NCBI GenBank assembly: GCA_016842005.1
Contig: JAENYD010000002.1
Span: 124,001 to 188,000 of the forward strand
Direction of reading: 5' to 3'
Length of the DNA: 64,000 bases
DNA from: Clostridium thermobutyricum
GTDB taxonomy: Bacteria > Bacillota > Clostridia > Ch29
Shown here piece by piece: positions 45,352 through 53,545 of the stretch (its first letter is position 1; every line of letters starts with the position of its first letter). The notes beneath the pieces were generated by a model, which did not search any database, was not told the origin of the DNA, and saw only the letters and a list, made by a program, of their open reading frames with translations. A program made the position numbers and the translations under genes.

Positions 45352-46395
45352 ATGGCGCATGACAGAATCAGGCTGACGCAAATGACCAAAAGTTCAGGGT
45401 GAGCTGCCAAGCTGGGTCCTGATGCCCTGGCACAGGTTCTGTGCCATCTGCCGAAATTTGAAGATAAAAACTTAATAGTAGGACTGGGTACATCGGATGA
45501 TGCTGCAGTATACAGGATAAGCCATGACAAAGCAGCAATACTGACAGTGGATTTCTTCACGCCTGTGGTTGACGACCCCTATATGTTCGGACAGATTGCT
45601 GCAGCCAATGCACTGAGTGATGTGTATGCGATGGGGGGGAAACCTGTAACAGCAATGAACATAGTGTGTTTTCCCACCTGCCTGACAATGGATGTAATGA
45701 GGGAAATATTAAGGGGCGGTGCTGACAAAGTGGCCGAGGCGGGAGCAATTCTTGCGGGAGGTCACAGCATTGAAGATGATGAACCTAAATATGGCCTTTC
45801 GGTTATGGGACTTGTACATCCGGACCGTGTCCTTGTCAATGGCGGAGCGAGACCGGGAGACATGCTGGTCCTTACAAAACCTTTGGGTGTGGGCATTTTG
45901 AATACGGCGATTAAAGCGGATATGCTGGATGAAACTGTGTATTCCCGGACGGTGGAAACCATGGCCTACCTCAATAAGGATGCCTGTGATGCAATGCTGG
46001 AAGTGGGGGTGTCCGGCTGCACCGATATAACAGGTTTCGGATTCCTGGGACATGCCTGCGAGATGGCTCTGGCAAGCAATGTTACCCTGGAAATATTCTC
46101 GGACAGTATCCCTGTTATAGATGAAAGTATTGAGCTGGCAAAAATGGGTATTATACCCGCAGGGACATATAATAACGAAGCCTTTCTCCAGGGGAAAGTG
46201 GTGTTCGGTGACCGGGTAAAACAAGAGATAAGGGATATAATGCATGACCCGCAGACTTCGGGAGGTCTTCTTATATCGGTGCCGGCGGATAAGGTAGACC
46301 GGCTGATGGAACTCCTGGCAGAAAAGAATAAAGTCTCCTTCGGAATTGTTGGGAAAGTGAAGACCAGGACAGGACACTGCATTGAAGTGGATTAG
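45352..46395 (+). CDS. selD: Selenide, water dikinase SelD, selenoprotein (UGA codon 17)
   Basis: The full 347-residue SelD is obtained only if the in-frame TGA at 45400-45402 is read as selenocysteine: the segment SSG-U-AAKLGP is the normal SelD active-site loop, with Sec in place of the catalytic Cys. Downstream are GLGTSDDAAVY, NALSDVYAMGGKP, ILAGGHSIED and DPQTSGGLL, all SelD hallmarks. The enzyme makes selenophosphate from selenide and ATP. AGGGA lies 5-6 nt before ATG 45352. A gene call that stops at TGA would begin falsely at GTG 45547. Selenoprotein SelD is known in many Clostridia; it implies that selA, selB and selC exist elsewhere. Confidence 0.95.
45400..45436 (+). promoter_or_regulatory. 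Candidate bacterial SECIS hairpin
   Basis: Starting just after the UGA, TGCCA (45405-45409) pairs with TGGCA (45428-45432) and GGG (45414-45416) with CCC (45425-45427), with a 4-nt bulge and an 8-nt loop. Position and size fit a SelB-binding SECIS. Confidence 0.55.
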
Positions 46396-46401
46396 CAAGG
46401 T

Positions 46402-47481
46402 TCAATTAGGTAGAGTACCCGATATACCGTATTTAAGCAGGCTGCTGTATTCAAGTATACGGTTGAGTATCCTGTGTTTTGCCCCACCCTTGAGAACTGT
46501 GGGCTGGTAGTCGTTTGTGTAATTTACAGAAGAAATGCTGCAGGGAATTATACTGACCCGGGTATCCGTTATGCAATTATCTCTGAAAGTTGCATTATAC
46601 TGGAATATAAAGGTGTCTTTATCGGAGGGGTTTCGATTGCCCCCAAAGCAGAAATTGCCCAGGCTGTATACTATATATCTGTTTTTATACTTTTCGATAC
46701 CCTGGATGACGTGGGGATGGTGGCCTATCACTATATCAGCCCCCCGGTCAATGCAAAACCGCCCCAGTTCCAGCTGAGTATTGTTGGGGCAGAAGGACCT
46801 TTCTTCCCCCCAGTGGAGAGAAACAATAACGAGTTCTGCCTTGTCCCTTGCCTTTTGAATGTCAGAGGCCATCCGTTTTTTTATGGAAGTGTCCCATCCG
46901 GTATAGCCCAGGCTGGCCACGGTGATGCCTTTAATGTTCACTATTGCTGTATGGCCTTCTCCTGAATAGAGTATTCCGGCTTTCTCAAGGGTTTCCAGGG
47001 TCTCGGTGTAGCCCTCTTCTTTATAATCGTAGATGTGGTTGTTGGATATATTTACAATCTCTATACTGCCTTCTTTAAGAATATTCACATAGGAGGGGTC
47101 GCCCCTGAACCTGTATTTTTTTTCAGCGGGGGCAGCAGCCCGGGTAAGGGTGGTTTCCAGGTTGACAATAGTTAAGTCATCCTCCTCAAAGATGGGTTTT
47201 ACACTGCGGAAGAAGTACCCGTAGTCATTGTTATTCATTTCCAGTTGATAGGGGAATGAATTCTCATAAGGGAAGGATATGTCAGTACCAATGGTACAGT
47301 CTCCTGCAAAGGAAATGGTTATGGTGGTTTCCGGCGGGGGATATGTATGGACACTTAACAGGGGTTGGTATAAATAGGATTCATGGTGAACATTCTCCTC
47401 AAAGGCGGAAAATGCATCAGAAGCGGTTAAAAGAAGGAAACACACAGATAAGAAAACAGCTAGAATGGTGTATCTGAACAA
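46402..47481 (-). CDS. CapA family (PGA_cap) metallophosphatase-like protein
   Basis: The 359-residue protein has an N-terminal hydrophobic signal (about 1-27) and the CapA fold (PF09587): FAGDCTIG, NLETTLT, NISNNHIYD, VSLHWGEE and GHHPHVIQG, which carry metal ligands of a calcineurin-like phosphoesterase. CapA proteins take part in polyglutamate capsule production, but many members in Firmicutes are of unknown role. No capB/capC is nearby. The TTG start at 47481 has only a weak site; a strong GGAGGTGAT lies 29 nt upstream, so the start is uncertain. It converges with selD, with 6 bp between stops. Confidence 0.85.
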   Translation of the reverse strand: MFRYTILAVFLSVCFLLLTASDAFSAFEENVHHESYLYQPLLSVHTYPPPETTITISFAGDCTIGTDISFPYENSFPYQLEMNNNDYGYFFRSVKPIFEEDDLTIVNLETTLTRAAAPAEKKYRFRGDPSYVNILKEGSIEIVNISNNHIYDYKEEGYTETLETLEKAGILYSGEGHTAIVNIKGITVASLGYTGWDTSIKKRMASDIQKARDKAELVIVSLHWGEERSFCPNNTQLELGRFCIDRGADIVIGHHPHVIQGIEKYKNRYIVYSLGNFCFGGNRNPSDKDTFIFQYNATFRDNCITDTRVSIIPCSISSVNYTNDYQPTVLKGGAKHRILNRILEYSSLLKYGISGTLPN

Positions 47482-47835
47482 GACAGATCAATCCCGTTGT
47501 TTTATTTATCACCTCCGATATTTTTCCCCTGTTTTTCGGGCCGGTTTTATCCGCCGGACAGTCGTTCCAAGGAGCCTGTTACCGGTTCATACCCAGGCCC
47601 CATATACATCTCATATTTTCATCCAGAGTTGGGTCTGTTTCGAAGGGCAAACAAAAAGAACCGTATCTTTTGTTCTGATTCCTGACTGCTATTTTAATTT
47701 ATTCTGGTAGCGGGAAGAATAGAACCGCGGGTGTGGTTTTTAATAAGTAAAACTCCAGGGGGAAAAAAGAATAATTTTATATGATGGAGTAATACTGAAT
47801 AGGGAAGACCTGCAAACCGTACGGAGGTGGAATGG
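47482..47835. other. Intergenic region between divergent genes
   Basis: 354 bp. A strong Shine-Dalgarno-like GGAGGTGAT on the minus strand near 47510 has no start codon at the right distance in the capA frame. No RNA motif or gene recognised. Confidence 0.4.
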
Positions 47836-48183
47836 ATGGAAATAACTAATATCCAGGATAAAGTGCAGTTTCTGGACGGGTCTTTTACAAAAAGGGTAAT
47901 TTATCAGGACGAGAATATTGTTTCTTTTGTACTGAATTTCAAGCCGGGGCAGGAACTGCCGTACCGTGCCCTTTCCGGTTCAACAGTAGTAATCGACGTT
48001 CACTCAGGAACGGGGGAGATTGTAGGAGAAAGGAGGGTTATCCCGATCACTGCCGGGGACATTATCTCGGTTAAAGGAAATGAAAACTTAGGAGTGAGAA
48101 ATACCGGCAGCGATAGTATGACACTGTATGTAAACATGGCTCCAAGGCCTTCCGATACAAGATACAGCCAGGATATCGGCTGA
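47836..48183 (+). CDS. Small single-domain cupin-like protein
   Basis: The 115-residue protein has a cupin pattern (FKPGQELPYR, then ITAGDIISVKGNENLGVRN). The usual metal-binding histidines are absent (PYR stands at the HxH position), so it may be a non-metal cupin binding or sensing a small molecule. GGAGG 9 nt before ATG 47836 decides the start. It is a single gene ended by the hairpin 48185-48234. Function unknown. Confidence 0.75.
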   Translation: MEITNIQDKVQFLDGSFTKRVIYQDENIVSFVLNFKPGQELPYRALSGSTVVIDVHSGTGEIVGERRVIPITAGDIISVKGNENLGVRNTGSDSMTLYVNMAPRPSDTRYSQDIG

Positions 48184-48184
48184 G

Positions 48185-48234
48185 AGGAAAGCGATGCAGG
48201 CGGTTGAACGTATCCCTCTACATCGCTTTTTCCT
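48185..48234. terminator. Bidirectional terminator overlapping a gene end
   Basis: AGGAAAGCGATG pairs with CATCGCTTTTTCCT around a 24-nt loop, T-run on the plus strand. It serves the cupin gene and overlaps the last codons of the convergent lipoprotein gene. Confidence 0.7.
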
Positions 48235-49084
48235 TTATCTGGTCAAGGTTCTTCAGGGCAATTTCCTTCTTTATGTTTATCAACTCCACATTCTTCATGC
48301 CTATGACATTTTTCACGTCTTCCAGCGAAAGGCGAAGCTTCTCCAGGAGCTTTTTACTTTCTCTGTCCGGTTTTGCCATGGCACTGATACGACTGAACAA
48401 AGGATCAATTTCCAGCGACTGTAGCTCTGCCTTATCCCATTCTCCCTGCTGGCCGTACAGGTAAATCTGGCGTATGTTATATTTCATTCTGATAATGCTG
48501 GCATCCGGATTACCTTTGTACAGGTCAAAAAAGTCAGCCATATGCAGTGTCAACTGGTTTGTCAGGGTAAGCACGTCTACGGGATTTTTGCCTTCGGCCG
48601 TGACTGTCAGCCTGTCCAGGGCATCTTCAAAATCGCTGATGTCTTCTTTTCGGCTGTTGTCGTCCATGGCCGTTGTTTCATAACTGTTCCAGTCTGAATG
48701 CATCTCTTTTATCATACCCGTGACCTTTTCAATGGTTTTCTCTATTTTTTCTTCTCTGGCACTGGTATCGCTCTGTTGCTTGGCCTGTTCTCCCTGTCCC
48801 TGTTGCTCTGCTTCACCCTGCTGACCCTGACTTTTCTTTTGTTCTCCCCCGGTTTCTTGTTCTGGAGGCTCCGGTTTTTTCAATTCCTCCTGTAATTTTT
48901 CAACCTCCGTAAAAATATCTTCAGCCTTCTGATACATGGATACCAGTTCTTTCGGGATTTCTTCTTTGGTCTCGGGGGAAGCGGGTCTTTGTTCCTTTTT
49001 ACGGCAGGAAACCCCGGCCGACAGTGGTATTACAGATATCAGGAGAAAACAGATAACTTTCAATTTGACATTGTTGTGTTTCAA
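48218..49084 (-). CDS. Putative lipoprotein with Gln/Glu-rich linker
   Basis: About 288 residues. A signal of lipoprotein type ends at SAGVSC (Cys27). A helical segment follows, then a low-complexity Q/G/E-rich stretch (about residues 70-105), then a helical C-terminal domain (about 110-285). It would sit outside the membrane. No family recognised. GAGG 8 nt before TTG 49084 supports that start; GTG 49093 is an alternative. The gene diverges from the two-component operon at 49307 and may be its neighbour target, but nothing proves this. Confidence 0.75.
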   Translation of the reverse strand: MKHNNVKLKVICFLLISVIPLSAGVSCRKKEQRPASPETKEEIPKELVSMYQKAEDIFTEVEKLQEELKKPEPPEQETGGEQKKSQGQQGEAEQQGQGEQAKQQSDTSAREEKIEKTIEKVTGMIKEMHSDWNSYETTAMDDNSRKEDISDFEDALDRLTVTAEGKNPVDVLTLTNQLTLHMADFFDLYKGNPDASIIRMKYNIRQIYLYGQQGEWDKAELQSLEIDPLFSRISAMAKPDRESKKLLEKLRLSLEDVKNVIGMKNVELINIKKEIALKNLDQIKEKAM

Positions 49085-49306
49085 ATGTATCACCTCATAA
49101 AATAGTATGTCCTGACAGGATAACTAAAATAATAGATATAAAGCGAAACTTCTTTCTGATATAGTGGATTTGCAGTACAGTTCTTCATAAAAAAAACACA
49201 TTTTTATAGTAAAATAATACTAACCGTTTGTTATCTTTTCTCCATACGATTGTAGGGGAGTTGCGCATTGACACTGGGAAATGTGAGCGGGGAGGTGTAC
49301 GACCAT

Positions 49307-49999
49307 ATGAAAGAGAAAAAGAAGATACTGGTGGTTGACGATGAGAAGAATATTGTGGAGGTAGTTGCTTCCTATCTGGCAAAGGAGGGATACGAAGTAT
49401 CCACTGCATATACCGGGCAGGAAGCCATGGATTTGTTCTATGATGAAGTACCCGACCTTATTGTACTGGATTTGATGATGCCGGGTATTGACGGGTGGCA
49501 GGTATGCAAAAAAATACGGGAAACCTACCGGGTTCCCATAATCATGCTGACTGCCCGCAGTCACGTGGATGACAGGGTGGAAGGGCTGGAAATAGGCGCT
49601 GACGATTATGTGCTCAAACCCTTCAGCCCCCGGGAACTGGTTGCAAGGGTAAGAACAGTGCTCAGGAGAACTCAGGAAGCGAACAAAGCAGCGGATGTAC
49701 TCTCTTTTAACGACGGAAGGCTCAGGATTGATACAGTCAGGCATATGGTATTTAAGGAAGGATTGCCTCTGGAATTGACCCAGGTAGAGTTTAAGCTTCT
49801 TGAAACCCTGGCAGGGAACCCGGGCAGAGTATTCAGCAGGGAGCAACTGATCGATATGGTGCTGGGTTTTGATTACCAAGGATATGACAGGACCATAGAT
49901 ACTCATATTAAGAATATAAGGCACAAGATTGAGGATGACAAAAGCAGGCCTTCCTACATAAAGACCGTTTACGGTGTGGGATATAAGTTTGGGGGATGA
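49307..49999 (+). CDS. OmpR family response regulator
   Basis: About 230 residues: receiver domain with DDE near the start, phospho-Asp in LIVLDLMMPG and Lys in LKPFSPRE, then an OmpR/PhoB winged helix (about 130-228) with GYDRTIDTHIKNIRHKI. It is a transcription factor phosphorylated by the kinase encoded 4 bp downstream. I prefer ATG 49307 (GGAGG 11 nt upstream), because the longer TTG 49268 start, though it also has GGGGAG, adds residues not seen in the family. Target genes are not visible. Confidence 0.9.
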   Translation: MKEKKKILVVDDEKNIVEVVASYLAKEGYEVSTAYTGQEAMDLFYDEVPDLIVLDLMMPGIDGWQVCKKIRETYRVPIIMLTARSHVDDRVEGLEIGADDYVLKPFSPRELVARVRTVLRRTQEANKAADVLSFNDGRLRIDTVRHMVFKEGLPLELTQVEFKLLETLAGNPGRVFSREQLIDMVLGFDYQGYDRTIDTHIKNIRHKIEDDKSRPSYIKTVYGVGYKFGG

Positions 50000-50003
50000 G
50001 GAC

Positions 50004-51389
50004 ATGGTCAAAAGTCTTAAATTCAAGTTCTTGCTGGCTTTTCTTGCTGTGGCCCTGGGTTCGGTTTTGTTTACCGGGCTGTTGATAAACAGAACGGTTG
50101 GCACCAGTTTTTACGACTATATGCAGAAGAGGCTGCAGACCAGGAACCAGGAATTGGTGGATGCCCTTACCGACTACTATAAAGAATATGGGAGATGGGA
50201 GTGGTCCTACTGCAGTTCAGTGGCCCGGACCGCCCTGTACCGGGGAGCCGGGTTGAGGATAAGGGATGAGAAGGGCGGGACTGTATTCTGGTTTGAACCG
50301 CGCAAACCGCCCGGAATGCGGTTCAGGATGAACGGCAATGGGGAAGAATACAAGGAATATACTTATCCGGTAACTGTTGATGGCGAGAAAGTCGGAGAGG
50401 TGGGTATCGGGTATTATGAACCGGAGCTTTTGTCTCCCGTGGATGCCGCCTTTGAGAAGCGAATAAGCTGGATAATGATAGCGGCAACTGTTTCAGCAGT
50501 AATACTGGCTGTAGTGGGGAGTATCGCATTCAGCAGCCGACTCACCGGGCCAATATCCCAGATCATTGATGCCACAGGCCAAATGTCCAAGGGTGACCTG
50601 AAAAGAAGGGTGCCCAGTACAGACAGGGAGGACGAGCTTGGAGAACTGGCCCGTTCGGTTAACAAACTGGGGGAGTGGGTGGAAAACCTTGAAAGCATGA
50701 GACGGCAGATGACGGCAGACGTAGCCCATGAGTTGAGAACACCCCTTACAACTCTTCAGGGGCATCTCGAAGCCATCATGGATGGGGTATGGGACCCCAC
50801 CCCCGAAAGGATAGCCATTTGTCACGGTGAGGTTGTGAGGCTTGCATCCCTGGTCAAGGATATTGAAAGGCTTTCCAGTTGTGAAAATGAAGCTGTCCGG
50901 TTGAATGTAACAGAGTTTGACGTAGGGGACGTGATAAAGGAAGTATACTGTTATTTTGAGAGCAGCTTTGCGGAAAAGAATGTGTACCTCAATATGAATA
51001 CAGGGGACAGTCTTGTTCTTAAAGGGGACAGGGACAAGATAAAACAGGTTGTGATTAATCTGCTTTCAAATGCCTTGAAATATACCCCTGAAGGAGGAGA
51101 GGTGAAGGTGGAGGCATACAGGGCTGAAACCGGCACGGTCATCCAGGTACAGGATACAGGTAAGGGTATTTCCCCGGAAGACCTGCCTTTCATCTTTGAA
51201 CGGTTCTACAGGGGGGACAAGTCCAGGAGCAGGAGCGGCGGGTGGGGGTCAGGTATAGGTCTGGCTATTGTCAAAGCTATAGTGGAACTGCACGGCGGCA
51301 GTGTGAAAGTTGACAGCCAGCCGGGAAAAGGAAGCGTATTTCGAGTAATTCTACCTCAAACAGCTGCAGAAGCTAGAGACAGCCGGTAA
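50004..51389 (+). CDS. Sensor histidine kinase, BaeS-like
   Basis: About 461 residues: membrane helix (about 9-29), extracytoplasmic sensor of about 115 residues, second helix (about 150-172), HAMP, and a kinase core with His in DVAHELRTPL, N-box NLLSNALKY and G-boxes DTGKGI and GSGIGLAIV. It resembles BaeS/envelope-stress kinases. It is coupled to the OmpR-type regulator just upstream. ATG 50004 follows a GGGGGATGAGGAC run. A terminator follows at 51401. Confidence 0.9.
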   Translation: MVKSLKFKFLLAFLAVALGSVLFTGLLINRTVGTSFYDYMQKRLQTRNQELVDALTDYYKEYGRWEWSYCSSVARTALYRGAGLRIRDEKGGTVFWFEPRKPPGMRFRMNGNGEEYKEYTYPVTVDGEKVGEVGIGYYEPELLSPVDAAFEKRISWIMIAATVSAVILAVVGSIAFSSRLTGPISQIIDATGQMSKGDLKRRVPSTDREDELGELARSVNKLGEWVENLESMRRQMTADVAHELRTPLTTLQGHLEAIMDGVWDPTPERIAICHGEVVRLASLVKDIERLSSCENEAVRLNVTEFDVGDVIKEVYCYFESSFAEKNVYLNMNTGDSLVLKGDRDKIKQVVINLLSNALKYTPEGGEVKVEAYRAETGTVIQVQDTGKGISPEDLPFIFERFYRGDKSRSRSGGWGSGIGLAIVKAIVELHGGSVKVDSQPGKGSVFRVILPQTAAEARDSR

Positions 51390-51400
51390 ATATTTTTGTT

Positions 51401-51446
51401 GAAAACCTGCTTTAAACGGTAGAACGTGGTGGAGCAGGTTTTCTGT
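51401..51446 (+). terminator. Terminator after the two-component operon
   Basis: GAAAACCTGCT pairs with AGCAGGTTTTC (11 bp) over a 21-nt loop; only a short T-rich tail. Confidence 0.65.
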
Positions 51447-51454
51447 ATGTTCTC

Positions 51455-51483
51455 TAAAAAGAGGCCGGGGGTTACCCCCCCGG
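51455..51483 (-). terminator. Terminator of the YjcZ-like gene
   Basis: On the minus strand CCGGGGG and CCCCCGG form a GC-rich stem followed by CCTCTTTTTAG. Confidence 0.7.
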
Positions 51484-51507
51484 ACACAAGCAGCGTTCAA
51501 TAGAGAT

Positions 51508-51615
51508 TTAATAACAGGGTTTTGCTGCTGCAAAGAATATTATGATTATAACCAGCAGTAAAAACAGGGTTCCATATCCGCAACCGAAAAATCCACCAAG
51601 TCCTCCGCCTGACAT
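51508..51615 (-). CDS. YjcZ-like sporulation micro-protein
   Basis: A 35-residue frame preceded by AAGGAGGTGATATA. It begins MSGGGLGGFFGCGYG, followed by a single hydrophobic helix rich in L, I, V and F, and ends AAAKPCY. This matches the small YjcZ family (Gly-rich head plus one membrane helix) found in spore-forming Bacilli and Clostridia. It is too short for most gene finders. The perfect Shine-Dalgarno and a terminator downstream support it. Its exact role is unknown in the family. Confidence 0.75.
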   Translation of the reverse strand: MSGGGLGGFFGCGYGTLFLLLVIIIIFFAAAKPCY

Positions 51616-51776
51616 TATATCACCTCCTTGTTTTTTTCACTATAAGTTATTGAGTAACCCGATTTTTTGTGAATGGTTTCCAGGTAACACAAAAAAATTC
51701 ACAGGAATACAATACTAGAGGGGCAGAAGTACTGCCTGACCGGTTACAGGATCAATAACCGAAAGAGGTGTATATT

Positions 51777-52115
51777 GTGAGCTTGAATGATAAAGCGAGA
51801 GAATTCGCAGAAGAGGTGAAAAAAACCAGGGAATTTATTGAACTGAGGCAGGCCAGGGCAAAAATCGACAAGGACAGAGAGATGAAGGCCAGGGTGGATG
51901 GATTCATCAAGAAGCAGGCTGAGGTCTTTGCTAAGGGCGGCTGGTCACGGGAAACCGAGGCCAGGGTAGCAGAACTTAACCGGGAGTTTGACAGCCTATT
52001 AAAGGTTCCCGATGTAGACAGATTTGTAAAGGCCGGGAAGAGGTTTAACGATATGATGCTTCAGGTGAACAAATCGGTGGCCGCAATGATAGAATCAGGG
52101 CTGAAAGGCCGGTAA
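51777..52115 (+). CDS. YlbF/YmcA family protein
   Basis: The 112-residue helical protein fits the YlbF family (PF06133; formerly DUF964): KAREFAEEVKKTREF at the start and FNDMMLQVNKSVAAMIESGL at the end are typical. In Bacillus, YlbF and YmcA form part of a complex affecting RNase Y, competence, biofilm and sporulation. The GTG at 51777 has GAGGTG 8 nt upstream; GTG 51768 directly abuts it. It is a single gene with its own terminator. Confidence 0.85.
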   Translation: MSLNDKAREFAEEVKKTREFIELRQARAKIDKDREMKARVDGFIKKQAEVFAKGGWSRETEARVAELNREFDSLLKVPDVDRFVKAGKRFNDMMLQVNKSVAAMIESGLKGR

Positions 52116-52152
52116 AAAAACAAGGAGGCAGCCAGGGGCCTCCTTGTTTTAA
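52116..52152. terminator. Rho-independent terminator
   Basis: AAAACAAGGAGGC pairs with GCCTCCTTGTTTT over a 7-8-nt loop, between the convergent ylbF-like and DUF2680 genes. Confidence 0.85.
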
Positions 52153-52167
52153 ATTGGAAGTTTTTGC

Positions 52168-52668
52168 TTATTCTGTTGGGGTATTCTTATTGAACCCGTC
52201 GAACCCTCCAGCCCTTCTTCCACCGCCGAATCCTCTGGGTCCAAATCCCTTTCTGCCCATACCAAATCCCTGATTAAAGCATTCAAAACCGTTCTCTTCA
52301 ACAAATTTTACTCTGTCTTCCAGGCGGGTTATATATTCCTGGGCCTGCTCCTCGGTAATAATACCATCTTCAACGGCTTGTTCCAGTTTGTCTTTCTGCC
52401 AGTCAATCTTATCGTAGAACCATTGGGGCACTTCTTCGGAAGCAAAGATCAGGGATTGCTTGGACCTGGCTTCCAGGCGGTCAATGAACTCCTGGGCCTG
52501 CTCTTCGGTGAGGGTGCCGTTTTCAACCGCTTGTTCCAACCGTGCTTTCTGCCAGCTGATCATGTCGTTGAACCATTGGGGCATATTGTCAGTGGTTGCA
52601 GCAAAGGCTACCGAGAACAGGCTGATAAGTACCAGCGCAACAACAGTTAGTGTGATGGTTTTTTTCAT
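52168..52668 (-). CDS. Secreted DUF2680 repeat protein
   Basis: About 166 residues: a cleavable signal (about 1-24, ending AFA), then two tandem copies of a 40-residue unit (QWFNDMISWQKARLEQAVENG and QWFYDKIDWQKDKLEQAVEDG begin them, each followed by TEEQAQE), which is the DUF2680 helical repeat, and a Gly/Arg-rich tail (about 135-160). It should be exported; the role is unknown. AGGAGGAGG precedes; ATG 52668 has the better spacing, ATG 52674 is the other choice. Confidence 0.8.
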   Translation of the reverse strand: MKKTITLTVVALVLISLFSVAFAATTDNMPQWFNDMISWQKARLEQAVENGTLTEEQAQEFIDRLEARSKQSLIFASEEVPQWFYDKIDWQKDKLEQAVEDGIITEEQAQEYITRLEDRVKFVEENGFECFNQGFGMGRKGFGPRGFGGGRRAGGFDGFNKNTPTE

Positions 52669-52764
52669 GCGCATTCCTCCTCCTTTTCATGTTTATTTTC
52701 ACTGATTAAAGTATAATGTTTAAATATGAAGATATTATGAAGAGGAGTAAAATTTTAATAGCGG

Positions 52765-52793
52765 TTGACACAGGATGAAATGAATAATATTAT
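52765..52793 (+). promoter_or_regulatory. SigA-type promoter of the tetR-exporter operon
   Basis: TTGACA (52765-52770), 17-nt spacer, TATTAT (52788-52793), near consensus. The -10 overlaps the palindrome at 52790-52817. Confidence 0.8.
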
Positions 52794-52817
52794 TTAATTA
52801 ACCGGTTAGTTAAATAA
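52790..52817. promoter_or_regulatory. Palindromic operator, probably TetR site
   Basis: A 28-bp palindrome centred on ACCGGT (TTATTTAATTAACC and its mirror, one mismatched pair) covers the -10 and transcription start region of the following TetR-type regulator. Autorepression is the usual arrangement in this family. Confidence 0.75.
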
Positions 52818-52834
52818 TTTGTTTGGAGGCAGAA

Positions 52835-53473
52835 ATGGATAATAAGCCAGACAGGAGCACTGCGGAAAAGATGGGCAGCAAGCAAAAGATACTGAAAGCC
52901 GCTGAAGAAATCTTCGGAGATAAGGGCTTTGACGGCGCAAGGGTTGACGAAATCGCCGCAAAGGCGGGGGTGAATAAAGCTCTCATATATTATTATTTTG
53001 ACGGTAAAGAAAAAATCCTGGAGGAACTCATAAGATTAAATATGGAAGATGCACTGGAGATAAAAGCGTCTTATCTGCAGGGGATAAATTCTATCAGCGA
53101 TATAGACTTTGAAGAGGCTTACGGACTGTTGCCGGAATTTCTGAGGGAAAAAAGACTTTTTCTCAAGATAATGGGTATGGAGGCATTGAAAAATCACCCG
53201 AAGGATGCATCCATATTCAGTTTCCTTGACCCCATTCTGAGCTACTCGCTGCAGAAAATGGAGGAACTGGGAGTCAAGTTTGAGGATGCAGTTTATATAC
53301 AGATGATAGCCTTTTTCTTCGGGATGTTGCCCCTGTGCTCCTTTTACGCCCTGGGAGAAAAATGGGCTGAATACTATCATGTTGATGAAGAGGAAGCAGA
53401 AAGAAGATTTATGGAAGCCTATAAGGAAATGTATGTTGTTCCCTTGATGGGAAAGCTGGTCAAAGATGTATAG
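52835..53473 (+). CDS. TetR family transcriptional regulator
   Basis: About 212 residues: an N-terminal TetR helix-turn-helix (KQKILKAAEEIFGDKGFDGA, then AKAGVNKALIYYYF), and a helical ligand domain. It likely represses its own operon by binding the palindrome over the promoter. GGAGG 5-6 nt before ATG 52835 decides the start. It is followed after 72 bp by a MacAB-like exporter, the presumed target. The inducer is unknown but may be an exported compound. Confidence 0.9.
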   Translation: MDNKPDRSTAEKMGSKQKILKAAEEIFGDKGFDGARVDEIAAKAGVNKALIYYYFDGKEKILEELIRLNMEDALEIKASYLQGINSISDIDFEEAYGLLPEFLREKRLFLKIMGMEALKNHPKDASIFSFLDPILSYSLQKMEELGVKFEDAVYIQMIAFFFGMLPLCSFYALGEKWAEYYHVDEEEAERRFMEAYKEMYVVPLMGKLVKDV

Positions 53474-53545
53474 GTGGCGGGCAGTTTATATTTGAACCCG
53501 GAATAATGGAAGCAAGAAATTCGAATGCTATGGGGGATGGATTTA

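Noticed and set aside
45547-46395. Short selD starting at GTG 45547
   Set aside because: It lacks the active-site loop and glycine-rich N-terminus; the upstream frame through UGA restores them.
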